Positions 1 to 6,545 are shown, counted from the stretch's first letter. The stretch is DNA of 7,870 bases from Clostridia bacterium (GCA_900753295.1 CAADYQ010000059.1:1-7870); one strand, 5' to 3'. The notes: generated by a model from the letters alone, not told the origin. Program-made: numbers and translations.

Positions 1-83
1 CAGATTTTTTCAGATATGCTCATTCTTTTTTTATTTTTTTCTTTGCCTATCTGCAGAAACCCCAACTTTTATTATAGAGCCTT
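1..83. other. AT-rich sequence downstream of the transporter operon
   Basis: This stretch lies past the stop codon of the minus-strand ATPase gene. It is very T-rich on the plus strand, hence A-rich in the operon's transcript. I could not find a stable GC-rich hairpin followed by a U-run on the minus strand, so no terminator is called for the operon here. Termination may occur beyond the window edge. No coding sequence is visible in it. Confidence 0.4.
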
Positions 84-908
84 TTAATTTCCGCATTCTA
101 TGCTTATTTCGGTGAACAGTCCGAGCAGGTCGTTCACCGTTTTCTTTTTCTTCTCCTCGCCTGCGACGTCAAGCACGGCGTGCCCCGCGTGCATCATAAG
201 GAGGCGGTCGCCGTAATCGGCGGCAAACCGCAGATTGTGCGTGACCATGACCGCCGTGAGCTGCTTTTCGCGCACCACGCGGTCGGTAAGTTCCATTATC
301 AGCTCGGCGGTCTTGGGATCGAGCGCCGCCGTGTGCTCGTCAAGTATCAGTATATCCACCGGCGTGAGCGTTGACATAACGAGTGCCATTGCCTGCCGCT
401 GACCGCCCGACAGTGCGCCCGCGCGCTGTCCCAGCTTATCCTCAAGTCCCAGATGGAGCGCCGCGAGCTGCTCACGGTAAAATTCCACGCGCGCCGGCGA
501 AACGCCGCGCCCCAGACCGAAGCGGCGGCACTTTGCGCCGTGACGTCCGTGCGGAGCCGTGCCCGGCTCGGGACCGCAGTCGGCAAGCGCCATATTTTCA
601 AGAATGGTAAGATCGGAGCAGGTCCCCGTAGCGGGGTTCTGCCACACGCGCCCTATGCGCGAGTAGCGCTCGTGCTCGGGGACCGACGTTACGTCGGTAC
701 CGTCCACGATCACCCTGCCGGAATCCACCGGTATGGACCCGCAGATGATGTTGAGCAGAGAGGTCTTGCCGCTGCCGTTTGAGCCGACGACCGAAACGAA
801 CGAGCCTTTTTCCACAGACAGCGAAAAGCCCGAAAAAAGGCACATCTCGGTCACGTCTCCGGGATTATATATCTTTTTTATGTTGTCAAGACGGATCATT
901 TCGCTCAT
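84..908 (-). CDS. trpZ: ABC transporter ATP-binding protein of a tryptophan-type uptake system
   Basis: This 274-residue cytosolic ATPase should power the adjacent permease. All ABC signatures are present in order: Walker A GSNGSGKT at 42-49, Q-loop Q90, signature LSGGQ at 166-170, Walker B ILILD at 186-190 with catalytic E191, D-loop ALDP at 195-198 and H-loop H224. The DEHTAALDP wording is typical of ATPases paired with PF04392-type binding proteins. A basic, Gly-rich segment around 111-140 sits between the Q-loop and the signature. I chose the ATG at 908 because it overlaps the permease stop in an ATGA (905-908), implying translational coupling, and because the protein then begins just before the first ABC strand. 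A longer in-frame start at 1022 would add 38 residues that read as out-of-frame permease sequence. Tryptophan as substrate is inferred from the Trp T-box upstream. Family assignment is secure and the exact substrate is less so. Confidence 0.92.
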   Translation of the reverse strand: MSEMIRLDNIKKIYNPGDVTEMCLFSGFSLSVEKGSFVSVVGSNGSGKTSLLNIICGSIPVDSGRVIVDGTDVTSVPEHERYSRIGRVWQNPATGTCSDLTILENMALADCGPEPGTAPHGRHGAKCRRFGLGRGVSPARVEFYREQLAALHLGLEDKLGQRAGALSGGQRQAMALVMSTLTPVDILILDEHTAALDPKTAELIMELTDRVVREKQLTAVMVTHNLRFAADYGDRLLMMHAGHAVLDVAGEEKKKKTVNDLLGLFTEISIECGN

Positions 909-1846
909 GCCGCACGCTCCTTTTTGCGCTCGCTGAGAACAAGCGCCACGGTGAACAGCACCGCCATGAGGAGCTTGTTGTATGCGGAGGGTATTCCTAT
1001 TTTTGTTGCCGCCACGAGGCACGCCTGATAGATCATCGCGCCGAATATCACCTTTGTCGTACTGCGCATAAAGCGGACGCGGCGGAAAAGGGAGAGTCCT
1101 ATTATCAGCGAGGCAAGACCTATCACGACCATGCCGACGCCCATGCTTTGGTTCACGTTTCCGGTCACCGACGTATAAAGCGCGCCGGATGCACCCGCGA
1201 ACGCATTGCCGATGGCAAGACCTAAGATGCGGCTTTGTCCGGGATCGCGCGAGAGCGTGCGCACAAAGGCGGGATTGTTCCCCGCGGCGCGGAGCAAAAG
1301 CCCGCGCCGTGTTGAAAGGAAAAGATCGAGCAGGACCTTGAAAAGCAGTGCGAAGAAGAGATACACCGCATCAAGACGCGGCTGGAACGCTCCCGCACGC
1401 GCGGGAATGAGGGAAAACGGGAACTGATTTTTTATCGCCGCCTCGCTGCGCGCAAAGTTGAGCGTTGAGAAAAGCTCGCCGCCGAGGTCGAATTTCCCCT
1501 CAAGCGCCGCTCCTCCCGCCGAGGTAGCCACAAGGTTTATTGAAATAAGCGCCGTTGAGACCAATATCCCGCAAAGCAGCGGACGTATCTTCAGCTTTAC
1601 GTTCAGCACGCCGGTGAGGGCGCCGAACGCGCCGCCCACGATGAATGCCGCAGCCATTCCGAGCCAGCCGCTGACGCCGTGCGACACCATTATGCCGTAC
1701 ACAACGGCGCCGCTGAGGAAGGTCCCCTCGACCGTCAGGTCCGGAAAATCCAATATAGTGTAGCTGACATAATAGCCCATGGCAAGTATCGAATAAACAA
1801 GCCCCAACCTTACGAAGAGCTCGCAGGATGTAAGAAAAGAGATCAT
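905..1846 (-). CDS. trpY: ABC transporter permease of a tryptophan-type uptake system
   Basis: This 313-residue integral membrane protein belongs to the BPD_transp_2 type of permease. Hydrophobic segments can be seen near residues 10-32, 43-58, 60-82, 87-108, 159-178, 205-226, 235-254, 262-281 and 290-305, so about eight or nine membrane spans. The segment at 179-192 (TRRGLLLRAAGNNP) matches the conserved cytoplasmic coupling loop of this family, which contacts the ATPase. The C-terminus is basic (SERKKERAA), as expected for a cytoplasmic tail. The start ATG at 1846 has a GAGG about six bases upstream. The gene lies 47 bp after the binding-protein gene and overlaps the ATPase gene by 4 bp, so all three should be translated from one message. 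Substrate is inferred from the operon's T-box, since the permease sequence alone does not show it. Confidence 0.9.
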   Translation of the reverse strand: MISFLTSCELFVRLGLVYSILAMGYYVSYTILDFPDLTVEGTFLSGAVVYGIMVSHGVSGWLGMAAAFIVGGAFGALTGVLNVKLKIRPLLCGILVSTALISINLVATSAGGAALEGKFDLGGELFSTLNFARSEAAIKNQFPFSLIPARAGAFQPRLDAVYLFFALLFKVLLDLFLSTRRGLLLRAAGNNPAFVRTLSRDPGQSRILGLAIGNAFAGASGALYTSVTGNVNQSMGVGMVVIGLASLIIGLSLFRRVRFMRSTTKVIFGAMIYQACLVAATKIGIPSAYNKLLMAVLFTVALVLSERKKERAA

Positions 1847-1893
1847 TTCAAACCTCGTTCAGCGTTATCGTTATTGTTTGACCGAGTGTTGCG

Positions 1894-2889
1894 TCATCCG
1901 ACGCGGGTCGCGCCGGCGTATTCCGCGGGAACCGAGATGCCCACCGCGCCGAGCGCCGCCTCATTGATAACGGGAAGCGCCTCGCTGAGCTTTTCCACCG
2001 CAAGCTCCTCAGCCGGCGTGCCGCGCATCACCTTTACGGCAAGTCCGCCGGTCAGTTTGCCGAGCGCGACATAATCTATCGACATAGACGCGGCGCATCC
2101 GTTTTTGACCTGCTCCTCCTCCGAGCCGTAGACCGGGATCTTTGCGTTCTCGGCGGCGGAAAGGACGGCGGAAAGGTTTTGTACCACGTTGTTATCGGTA
2201 AAGTTGAGTATGCAATCGCTCTTTGCCGCAACAGCTGCTGCAGCCGCGGGAACATCCGACGCTCCCTGTACCGACGCCGTTTCAACGGCTATGCCCGCCG
2301 CGTCGCAGACCGCACGCAGATTTTTGAGCTGTGTGAGCGAGTTCTCCTCGGAGGTCGTATATATGACGCCTATGGTCTTCACATCGGGCTGGAACGCCTT
2401 TATCATGTTCACGTGCAAAGTGAAATCAAGCACATCCGATGTACCGGTGCAGTTCTCGCCGGGCTTATCCATCGACTTTACAAGCCCAGCCGCCACCGGG
2501 TCGGAGACCGCGCAGAAGATGACCGGAATATTCGTGTCCGCCGCCGCAGTGAATGCGTATTTTGCCGCGGGTGTGGCAATGGCGATTATCATGTCAAAGC
2601 CGTCGGCAACCATGCTGCCGGCAAACGCGGTGCAGTCGGATTCATACGAGTTGGGCGAGCCTGTCTCGACCTTAAGCTCGTATTTTATGCCGGACTCGGC
2701 AAGCGCCTCAAGTATTCCCTTGCGGCAGTTGTCGAGCGAGGGATTGGGCATGAGCTGTATCACGCCTATCTTTACCGTTTCGCCGGCGGCTACCTTGTCC
2801 GCTATCGATTTGCCGTCGCCGCAGGACACGAGCGTAAGGGATGCGGCAAGCACGAGAAGTGCAAGTACCAGAGAGATGATTTTTTTCAT
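1894..2889 (-). CDS. trpX: Lipoprotein substrate-binding protein of a tryptophan-type ABC transporter
   Basis: This 331-residue protein captures substrate outside the membrane and delivers it to the permease. A signal peptide at 1-22 ends in the lipobox LVSC with C23 as the lipidated residue. The mature part resembles the PF04392 (DUF534) binding-protein family: the opening strand VKIGVIQLMPNPSLD at 39-53, a hinge-type motif TDNNVVQN at 231-238, and a second-lobe segment around GSEEEQVKNGCAASMSIDY at 255-273. I chose the ATG at 2889 because GGAGG (2899-2903) sits nine bases upstream and the signal peptide starts directly. An in-frame ATG at 2943 lies inside the leader's terminator hairpin and is rejected. 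Members of this family are also annotated as generic or sugar-type binding proteins, and the Trp call rests on the T-box. The protein contains no tryptophan residue. Confidence 0.9.
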   Translation of the reverse strand: MKKIISLVLALLVLAASLTLVSCGDGKSIADKVAAGETVKIGVIQLMPNPSLDNCRKGILEALAESGIKYELKVETGSPNSYESDCTAFAGSMVADGFDMIIAIATPAAKYAFTAAADTNIPVIFCAVSDPVAAGLVKSMDKPGENCTGTSDVLDFTLHVNMIKAFQPDVKTIGVIYTTSEENSLTQLKNLRAVCDAAGIAVETASVQGASDVPAAAAAVAAKSDCILNFTDNNVVQNLSAVLSAAENAKIPVYGSEEEQVKNGCAASMSIDYVALGKLTGGLAVKVMRGTPAEELAVEKLSEALPVINEAALGAVGISVPAEYAGATRVG

Positions 2890-2903
2890 TTTATTTTTCC
2901 TCC

Positions 2904-2951
2904 AAAACAAAAACGCCCCGGACGCCGCAATGATATACGGCATCCGGGGCG
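2904..2951 (-). terminator. T-box intrinsic terminator, mutually exclusive with the antiterminator
   Basis: On the minus strand, CGCCCCGGA (2951-2943) pairs perfectly with UCCGGGGCG (2922-2914). A U·G wobble and GCCG/CGGC extend this to about 14 bp, closed by a 10-nt loop and followed by TTTTTGTTTT (2913-2904). Its first seven bases (2951-2945) are also the 3' strand of the antiterminator, so only one structure can form. The terminator ends directly against the GGAGG ribosome binding site of the binding-protein gene. Confidence 0.95.
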
Positions 2952-3196
2952 AATATTACAAAAATAATATCCGCGGTACCACCCGAATCGGGAATGACCC
3001 ACTCTGTATGCGCACGATAATGCACAGCGCCGCGGATAACGGGAGCGCACCCCGTCGGGAACTACTTGCGGATATCCGCTTTTGCGCCCGCCCTCGGAAG
3101 TCCATTCGCCCGCGCGTTCGTATCGCGATCACACCGTCCGCGACTCTCTGTACCGTTATTCACGGGGTACTCGTCTTCCTCATCGGTTTTTTTGCT
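2904..3196 (-). promoter_or_regulatory. T-box riboswitch leader, specifier UGG (tRNA-Trp)
   Basis: This cis-acting RNA reads the charging state of tRNA-Trp and sets transcription of the transporter operon. On the minus strand, Stem I starts with GGAAG (3179-3175), which pairs with CUUCC (3100-3096). The S-turn AGUA (3171-3168) faces GAA followed by UGG (3104-3102), the specifier codon for Trp. Above the loop, CCCGUG (3166-3161) pairs with CGCGGG (3114-3109). The apical part carries the usual AGAGAG element. A GCGGAUAUCCGC palindrome lies between Stem I and the 3' domain. The 3' end has the T-box sequence GGGUGGUACCGCGG. The antiterminator pairs CGGG (2985-2982) with CCCG (2948-2945) around the UGGUACC bulge, topped by a long AU stem. 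Uncharged tRNA should stabilise it. I assigned the class and specifier by reading the sequence and folding it by hand. Confidence 0.95.
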
Positions 3197-3202
3197 GGCG
3201 TT

Positions 3203-3231
3203 ATTGTATCACAACGCGCGGCGCTTGTCAA
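3203..3231 (-). promoter_or_regulatory. Sigma-A promoter of the T-box/transporter operon
   Basis: Read on the minus strand, TTGACA (3231-3226) and TACAAT (3208-3203) are separated by exactly 17 bp. The -35 box is perfect and the -10 box matches 5 of 6. Transcription should begin near 3196, which puts the first T-box stem about 17 nt into the RNA. The near-perfect promoter fits control that comes mostly from the attenuator rather than from initiation. Confidence 0.92.
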
Positions 3232-3327
3232 GAGGTAAAATGAAATTTTTTCAGATTTTTTTGCGCCATTGCCGTATGGGGGCAAATATATCCCATCTCC
3301 GCCCGCCTGTTATGCAATTCTGCGGTC
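3232..3327 (-). other. Spacer between the TepA-like gene and the T-box promoter
   Basis: This 96-bp interval is downstream of the TepA-like stop codon and upstream of the operon promoter. A loose inverted repeat (ATGCAA and TTGCAT with a 15-nt loop) spans the last codons and the first untranslated bases, but no U-run follows it. I see no convincing intrinsic terminator, so read-through from the protease gene into the T-box leader is possible. The T-box attenuator would still gate expression of the transporter genes. No coding sequence is evident. Confidence 0.4.
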
Positions 3328-4017
3328 TTATCTTGCATTTTTGCTTATCATGCCGCGTATCGCACGCAAGGCGGAACTCAACCCGCCCACCTCATCGATA
3401 AGTCCGCACCTGACCGCCTCCCTGCCGTCTATCACCGAGCCTATGTCGTTTGCCATGCGGTCGGAGCGCATTATCATTTCGTAAAGCGCGTCGCGGTCCG
3501 CCCTCGAATGCGCGCAGATGAAGTCAAGTATCCGCTCCTGCATATCGTGAAAATAGTTGTAGGTCTGCGGCGCGCCTATCACCGTGCCGCTTATGCGCAC
3601 CGGGTGAAGGGTCATAGTGGCGCTCGGCACTATGAACGAGTGCCTTGCCGCGACCGCCAGCGGCACGCCTATCGAATGTCCGCCGCCGAGCACGAGCGAG
3701 ACCGTGGGCTTGGACATCGATGCGATCATCTCCGCTATCGCAAGTCCCGCCTCAACGTCGCCGCCCATCGTATTGAGGATGATGAGAACGCCGTCGGTCC
3801 TTTCGTCCTCCTCTATCAGCGCAAGCTGAGGTATCACATGCTCGTAGCGCGTAGTCTTTTGGTTATCGCCGAGGATGTAGTGACCCTCCACCTGCCCGAT
3901 AATACACATACAGTATATCGACTCCTCGGAGTTGCCCGCAAGCACCTCGCCGTCGCCGCGGCGCTCGCCGTCGCGGTCCCCTACGGAGCCGCGGGACTCA
4001 TCTTTTTCGTTTATCAT
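3328..4017 (-). CDS. TepA-like ClpP-fold serine protease
   Basis: This 229-residue protein resembles the TepA/YmfB branch of ClpP-related proteases, linked in Bacillus to protein export and thought to be cytosolic. The family pattern is clear: GQVEGHYILGDNQKTTRYEH at 41-60, LNTMGGDVEAGLAIAEM at 81-97, nucleophile S115 within GGGHSIGVP, H138 within LHPVR, and a late GLIDEVGG at 205-212. D191 (NDIGS) is the likely third catalytic residue by position, which is less certain. The first 31 residues are highly charged and probably disordered. I chose the ATG at 4017 because GGGGGA lies about nine bases upstream. In-frame ATGs at 4044, 4062 and 4086 have no ribosome binding site. The gene is divergent from pduL, and I found no convincing promoter for it. 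It need not work with the transporter operon downstream. Confidence 0.9.
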   Translation of the reverse strand: MINEKDESRGSVGDRDGERRGDGEVLAGNSEESIYCMCIIGQVEGHYILGDNQKTTRYEHVIPQLALIEEDERTDGVLIILNTMGGDVEAGLAIAEMIASMSKPTVSLVLGGGHSIGVPLAVAARHSFIVPSATMTLHPVRISGTVIGAPQTYNYFHDMQERILDFICAHSRADRDALYEMIMRSDRMANDIGSVIDGREAVRCGLIDEVGGLSSALRAIRGMISKNAR

Positions 4018-4179
4018 CGCGTCTTTCCCCCGATCCTTTATCATCACGATTATTATTGACATAAAAAAGCGGTTTATGATATCCAAATCACAAAAAACGA
4101 TTTACAAAACGCGAATTTTGTGCTATAATAAATTGGAATGTCAGAATAACCGCGGACACGATCCGCATAAGGAGCAGAA
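4018..4179. other. Divergent intergenic region between the TepA-like gene and pduL
   Basis: This 162-bp AT-rich region holds the plus-strand promoter for pduL. It also contains a short inverted repeat at 4152-4166 (GCGGA, 5-nt loop, TCCGC) in the pduL 5' untranslated region, just before the ribosome binding site AAGGAG (4169-4174). On the minus strand I see several AT-rich -10-like words but none with a properly spaced -35 box. I call no operator. Confidence 0.6.
4101..4129 (+). promoter_or_regulatory. Extended -10 sigma-A promoter for pduL
   Basis: TTTACA (4101-4106, 5 of 6 matches to consensus) and TATAAT (4124-4129, perfect) are 17 bp apart. A TGC immediately before the -10 box gives an extended -10 element. 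Transcription would start near 4136, leaving about 44 nt of untranslated leader before pduL. It is the only strong plus-strand promoter I see ahead of the pduL, IscU-like and GGGtGRT genes. Confidence 0.88.
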
Positions 4180-4752
4180 ATGGATAAAACATTTATGGTC
4201 GAAACCTCCGCGCGCCACATCCATCTGACGCGTGAAGCCGTAGAAACGCTTTACGGCAAGGGCGCTGTGCTTGAGGTCAAAAAAATGCTCAGCCAGCCCG
4301 GACAGTTTGCATGTTCAAACGCCAAAATAACGCTTGTCGGTCCCAAGGGCAGCCTTGCCGTCAGCGTGCTCGGTCCCGAAAGACCGCAGAACCAGGTAGA
4401 GCTTTCCTTTACCGACGCACGTGCGTTGGGTATCACGCCTCCCGTCCGTGAGAGCGGCGACATTGCCGGAACGCCCGGCATAAAGCTGGTAGGTCCCGCA
4501 GGCGAGCTTGAGATAGCCGAGGGATGTATCGTTGCCAAGCGCCACATACATATGACCCCCGAGGATGCCGAGCGTCTCGGCGTCAGCGACAAGGAGATAG
4601 TCAAGGTAAAGCTCGACACCGCACGCCCGCTCATTTTTGACGACGTTGTGGTAAGAGTAAGCCCCAAGTTCGCACTTGCCATGCATATCGACACCGACGA
4701 GTGCAACGCCGCAGCCGCCTTCGGCGCCGTGCGCGGTGAGATCGTAAAATAA
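4180..4752 (+). CDS. pduL: Phosphate propanoyltransferase (PduL-type phosphotransacylase)
   Basis: This enzyme interconverts acyl-CoA plus phosphate with acyl-phosphate plus CoA, usually for acetyl or propanoyl groups, linking acyl-CoA to ATP formation through an acyl kinase. The 190 residues show the two tandem PduL domains. The first has SARHIHL at 10-16 (H13, H15), the second has KRHIHM at 120-125 (H122, H124), and MHIDTDECNAA at 168-178 supplies H169. These histidines are the known zinc ligands of the family. PPVRESG at 87-93 carries the conserved arginine (R90). The protein lacks the N-terminal encapsulation extension of microcompartment forms, and no shell genes are in the window, so a cytosolic role, perhaps as the cell's phosphotransacetylase, is inferred. 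The start at 4180 has AAGGAG five bases upstream. No acetate kinase gene lies nearby. Substrate preference cannot be read from the sequence. Confidence 0.95.
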   Translation: MDKTFMVETSARHIHLTREAVETLYGKGAVLEVKKMLSQPGQFACSNAKITLVGPKGSLAVSVLGPERPQNQVELSFTDARALGITPPVRESGDIAGTPGIKLVGPAGELEIAEGCIVAKRHIHMTPEDAERLGVSDKEIVKVKLDTARPLIFDDVVVRVSPKFALAMHIDTDECNAAAAFGAVRGEIVK

Positions 4753-4800
4753 GATATTATAAAAAATAATATAAACCCAACAAGAAAGGATTGTTCCGAA

Positions 4801-5526
4801 ATGAGCAAAGTAAGCGAATGCCCTTACGCAATGAGTGCTGAAGTCGCCGAGCAGTGCAAGGTGACAAAAGGCTGTGATCACGGTCCCGCTCCGATACCGG
4901 AGGAGGGCAAGTGGATACAGGCAAAGGAAGTCAGCGATATTTCCGCATATACCCACGGTGTGGGATGGTGCGCCCCCCAGCAGGGAGCCTGCAAGCTCTC
5001 TCTTAACGTCAAAAACGGTATTATCGAGGAGGCTCTGGTCGAGACAGTCGGATGTTCCGGCATGACCCACTCCGCAGCTATGGCAGCCGAGATTCTTCCC
5101 GGCAAGACCATTCTTGAGGCTCTCAATACAGACCTTGTATGCGATGCTATCAACACCGCTATGCGCGAGCTTTTCCTCCAGATCGTATACGGCAGAAGCC
5201 AGTCCGCGTTCTCCGAGAACGGACTTGTTATCGGCGCGGGTCTTGAGGACCTCGGCAAGGGTGCGCGTTCAATGGTCGGTACCATGTACGGCACCAAGGA
5301 AAAGGGCGTGCGTTACCTCGAAATGACCGAGGGCTACTGCACCAGAATGGCGCTTGACGCCAACAACGAAGTCATCGGATACGAGTTCGTATCTCTCGGC
5401 AAGATGACAGACTTCATCAAAAAAGGTATGGAGCCTAACGAAGCATACGCAAAATCCGTGGGTCACTACGGCCGCTTCAACCCCGAGGACGGCGCGGTCA
5501 AGTACATAGACCCCCGCAAGGAATAA
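4801..5526 (+). CDS. IscU/NifU-like Fe-S scaffold-related protein, atypical
   Basis: This 241-residue protein has an IscU/NifU-N-like core at about 45-145, as seen in the segments KLSLNVKNGIIEEALVETVG (65-84), CSGMTHSAAMAAEILPGKT (85-103) and LNTDLVCDAINTAM (108-121). C85 aligns with the second scaffold cysteine of IscU. The canonical first site (Cys-Gly-Asp) appears to be Gln-Gln-Gly in my hand alignment, with cysteines shifted to C57 and C64. I see no cysteine at the third position, although C114 lies upstream of it. Extra cysteines C7, C19 and C25 mark the N-terminus, and C180 lies in an added C-terminal region of about 95 residues. Proteins of this type are usually annotated as Fe-S assembly scaffolds and sit beside GGGtGRT genes, as here with a 17-bp gap. 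AGAAAGGA (4783-4790) lies ten bases before the start. The gap from pduL is 48 bp. Biochemical role is unproven. Confidence 0.85.
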   Translation: MSKVSECPYAMSAEVAEQCKVTKGCDHGPAPIPEEGKWIQAKEVSDISAYTHGVGWCAPQQGACKLSLNVKNGIIEEALVETVGCSGMTHSAAMAAEILPGKTILEALNTDLVCDAINTAMRELFLQIVYGRSQSAFSENGLVIGAGLEDLGKGARSMVGTMYGTKEKGVRYLEMTEGYCTRMALDANNEVIGYEFVSLGKMTDFIKKGMEPNEAYAKSVGHYGRFNPEDGAVKYIDPRKE

Positions 5527-5543
5527 TGAAGGAGGAGAAGATA

Positions 5544-6545
5544 ATGGCTACTTTTGAAGGTTACGAAAGACGCGAGGCAAAGATCCTCGGCGTACTTAAG
5601 GAATACGGCATCTCCTCTATCGACGAGTGCAAAAAGATCTGCGACGATGCGGGCATCGACCCCTACACCATCGTACAGGAAACACAGCCCATCTGCTTTG
5701 AAAACGCAAAGTGGGCATACACCGTGGGCGCCGCCATCGCCATAAAGAAGGGCGACAAGAAGGCTGCCGACGCCGCTGCCGATATCGGTATCGGTCTTCA
5801 GTCCTTCTGCATCCCCGGCTCGGTCGCCGAAAACCGCAAGGTCGGTCTCGGCCACGGCAACCTCGGCAAAATGCTCCTCTCCGAGGAGACCGAGTGCTTC
5901 TGCTTCCTCGCCGGTCACGAATCCTTTGCGGCTGCCGAGGGCGCTATCAAGATCGCTCTCAACGCCAACAAGGTAAGAGTAAAACCCCTGCGCGTTATCC
6001 TTAACGGTCTCGGCAAGGATGCCGCATACATCATCTCCCGCATCAACGGCTTCACCTATGTGCAGACCGAATTCGATCCCTACACCGAGACGGTCAAGAT
6101 CGTCCGCGAAGTCCCGTTCTCGAACGGCGCTCGCGCCAAGGTCCGCTGCTACGGCGCTGACAACGTACCGGAAGGCGTTGCTATCATGAAGCTGGAGAAG
6201 GTCGGCGTTTCCATCACCGGTAACTCCACCAACCCCACCAGATTCCAGCACCCCGTTGCCGGCACCTACAAGAAATGGTGCGTTGAGAACGGCGTTGGCT
6301 ACTTCTCCGTTGCCTCCGGCGGCGGAACAGGCAGAACGCTGCATCCCGATAACATGGCAGCCGGTCCTTCCTCCTACGGCATGACCGACACCATGGGCAG
6401 AATGCACTCCGACGCTCAGTTTGCGGGTTCCTCCTCTGTTCCCGCTCACGTTGAGATGATGGGTCTTATCGGCATGGGCAACAACCCGATGGTCGGCGCG
6501 ACCGTTGCAGTTGCTGTCGCTGTCGAAGAGGCTATGAAGAAATAA
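5544..6545 (+). CDS. GGGtGRT protein (conserved, function unknown)
   Basis: This 333-residue protein carries the family-defining motif GGGTGRT at 259-265 and matches the usual family length (Pfam 'GGGtGRT protein', about 333 residues). No biochemical role is established to my knowledge. Visible elements include an N-terminal helical part (1-48), a Gly-rich stretch GLGHGNLGKM at 101-110, FLAGHESFAAAEGAIKIALN at 121-140, and a Gly/Met/Ser-rich region after the motif. Eight cysteines occur (C29, C33, C51, C89, C118, C120, C202, C246), enough for metal binding, though no standard Fe-S pattern is clear. No signal peptide is seen, so it should be cytosolic. I chose the ATG at 5544, eight bases after AAGGAGG (5529-5535); an ATG at 5526 overlaps the upstream stop and lacks a ribosome binding site. 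Strong SD and heavy use of C-ending codons suggest high expression. It is probably co-translated with the IscU-like gene, and its 3' end is repeated downstream. Confidence 0.93.
   Translation: MATFEGYERREAKILGVLKEYGISSIDECKKICDDAGIDPYTIVQETQPICFENAKWAYTVGAAIAIKKGDKKAADAAADIGIGLQSFCIPGSVAENRKVGLGHGNLGKMLLSEETECFCFLAGHESFAAAEGAIKIALNANKVRVKPLRVILNGLGKDAAYIISRINGFTYVQTEFDPYTETVKIVREVPFSNGARAKVRCYGADNVPEGVAIMKLEKVGVSITGNSTNPTRFQHPVAGTYKKWCVENGVGYFSVASGGGTGRTLHPDNMAAGPSSYGMTDTMGRMHSDAQFAGSSSVPAHVEMMGLIGMGNNPMVGATVAVAVAVEEAMKK
6496..6545 (+). repeat. Direct repeat copy 1 (3' end of the GGGtGRT gene)
   Basis: These 50 bp cover the last 15 codons and the stop codon of the GGGtGRT gene. They recur 83 bp downstream with one mismatch (T at 6521 against C at 6604). 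The matching stops abruptly at both ends: 6495/6578 and 6546/6629 differ. Confidence 0.97.

Noticed and set aside
909..1022. Longer start for the ATPase at 1022
   Set aside because: The extra 38 residues are the end of the permease gene read in another frame. The ATGA overlap at 905-908 is the natural start.
2890..2943. Longer start for the binding protein at 2943
   Set aside because: It begins inside the terminator hairpin and would put 18 residues before a perfectly good lipoprotein signal peptide. The GGAGG at 2899-2903 points to the ATG at 2889.
2179..3238. Two long plus-strand open frames opposite the binding-protein gene and the T-box leader
   Set aside because: Both run through the riboswitch and promoter of the minus-strand operon, lack ribosome binding sites and show low-complexity Arg/Tyr- or Ser/Ala-rich content. 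They are shadows of the real gene.
4753..4800. Possible internal promoter between pduL and the IscU-like gene
   Set aside because: There are AT-rich -10-like words but no -35 box at suitable spacing.
4315..5070. Minus-strand open frame of 251 codons across the pduL/IscU-like junction
   Set aside because: It spans the intergenic gap and overlaps two convincing conserved plus-strand genes. It has no ribosome binding site or family resemblance that I can see.
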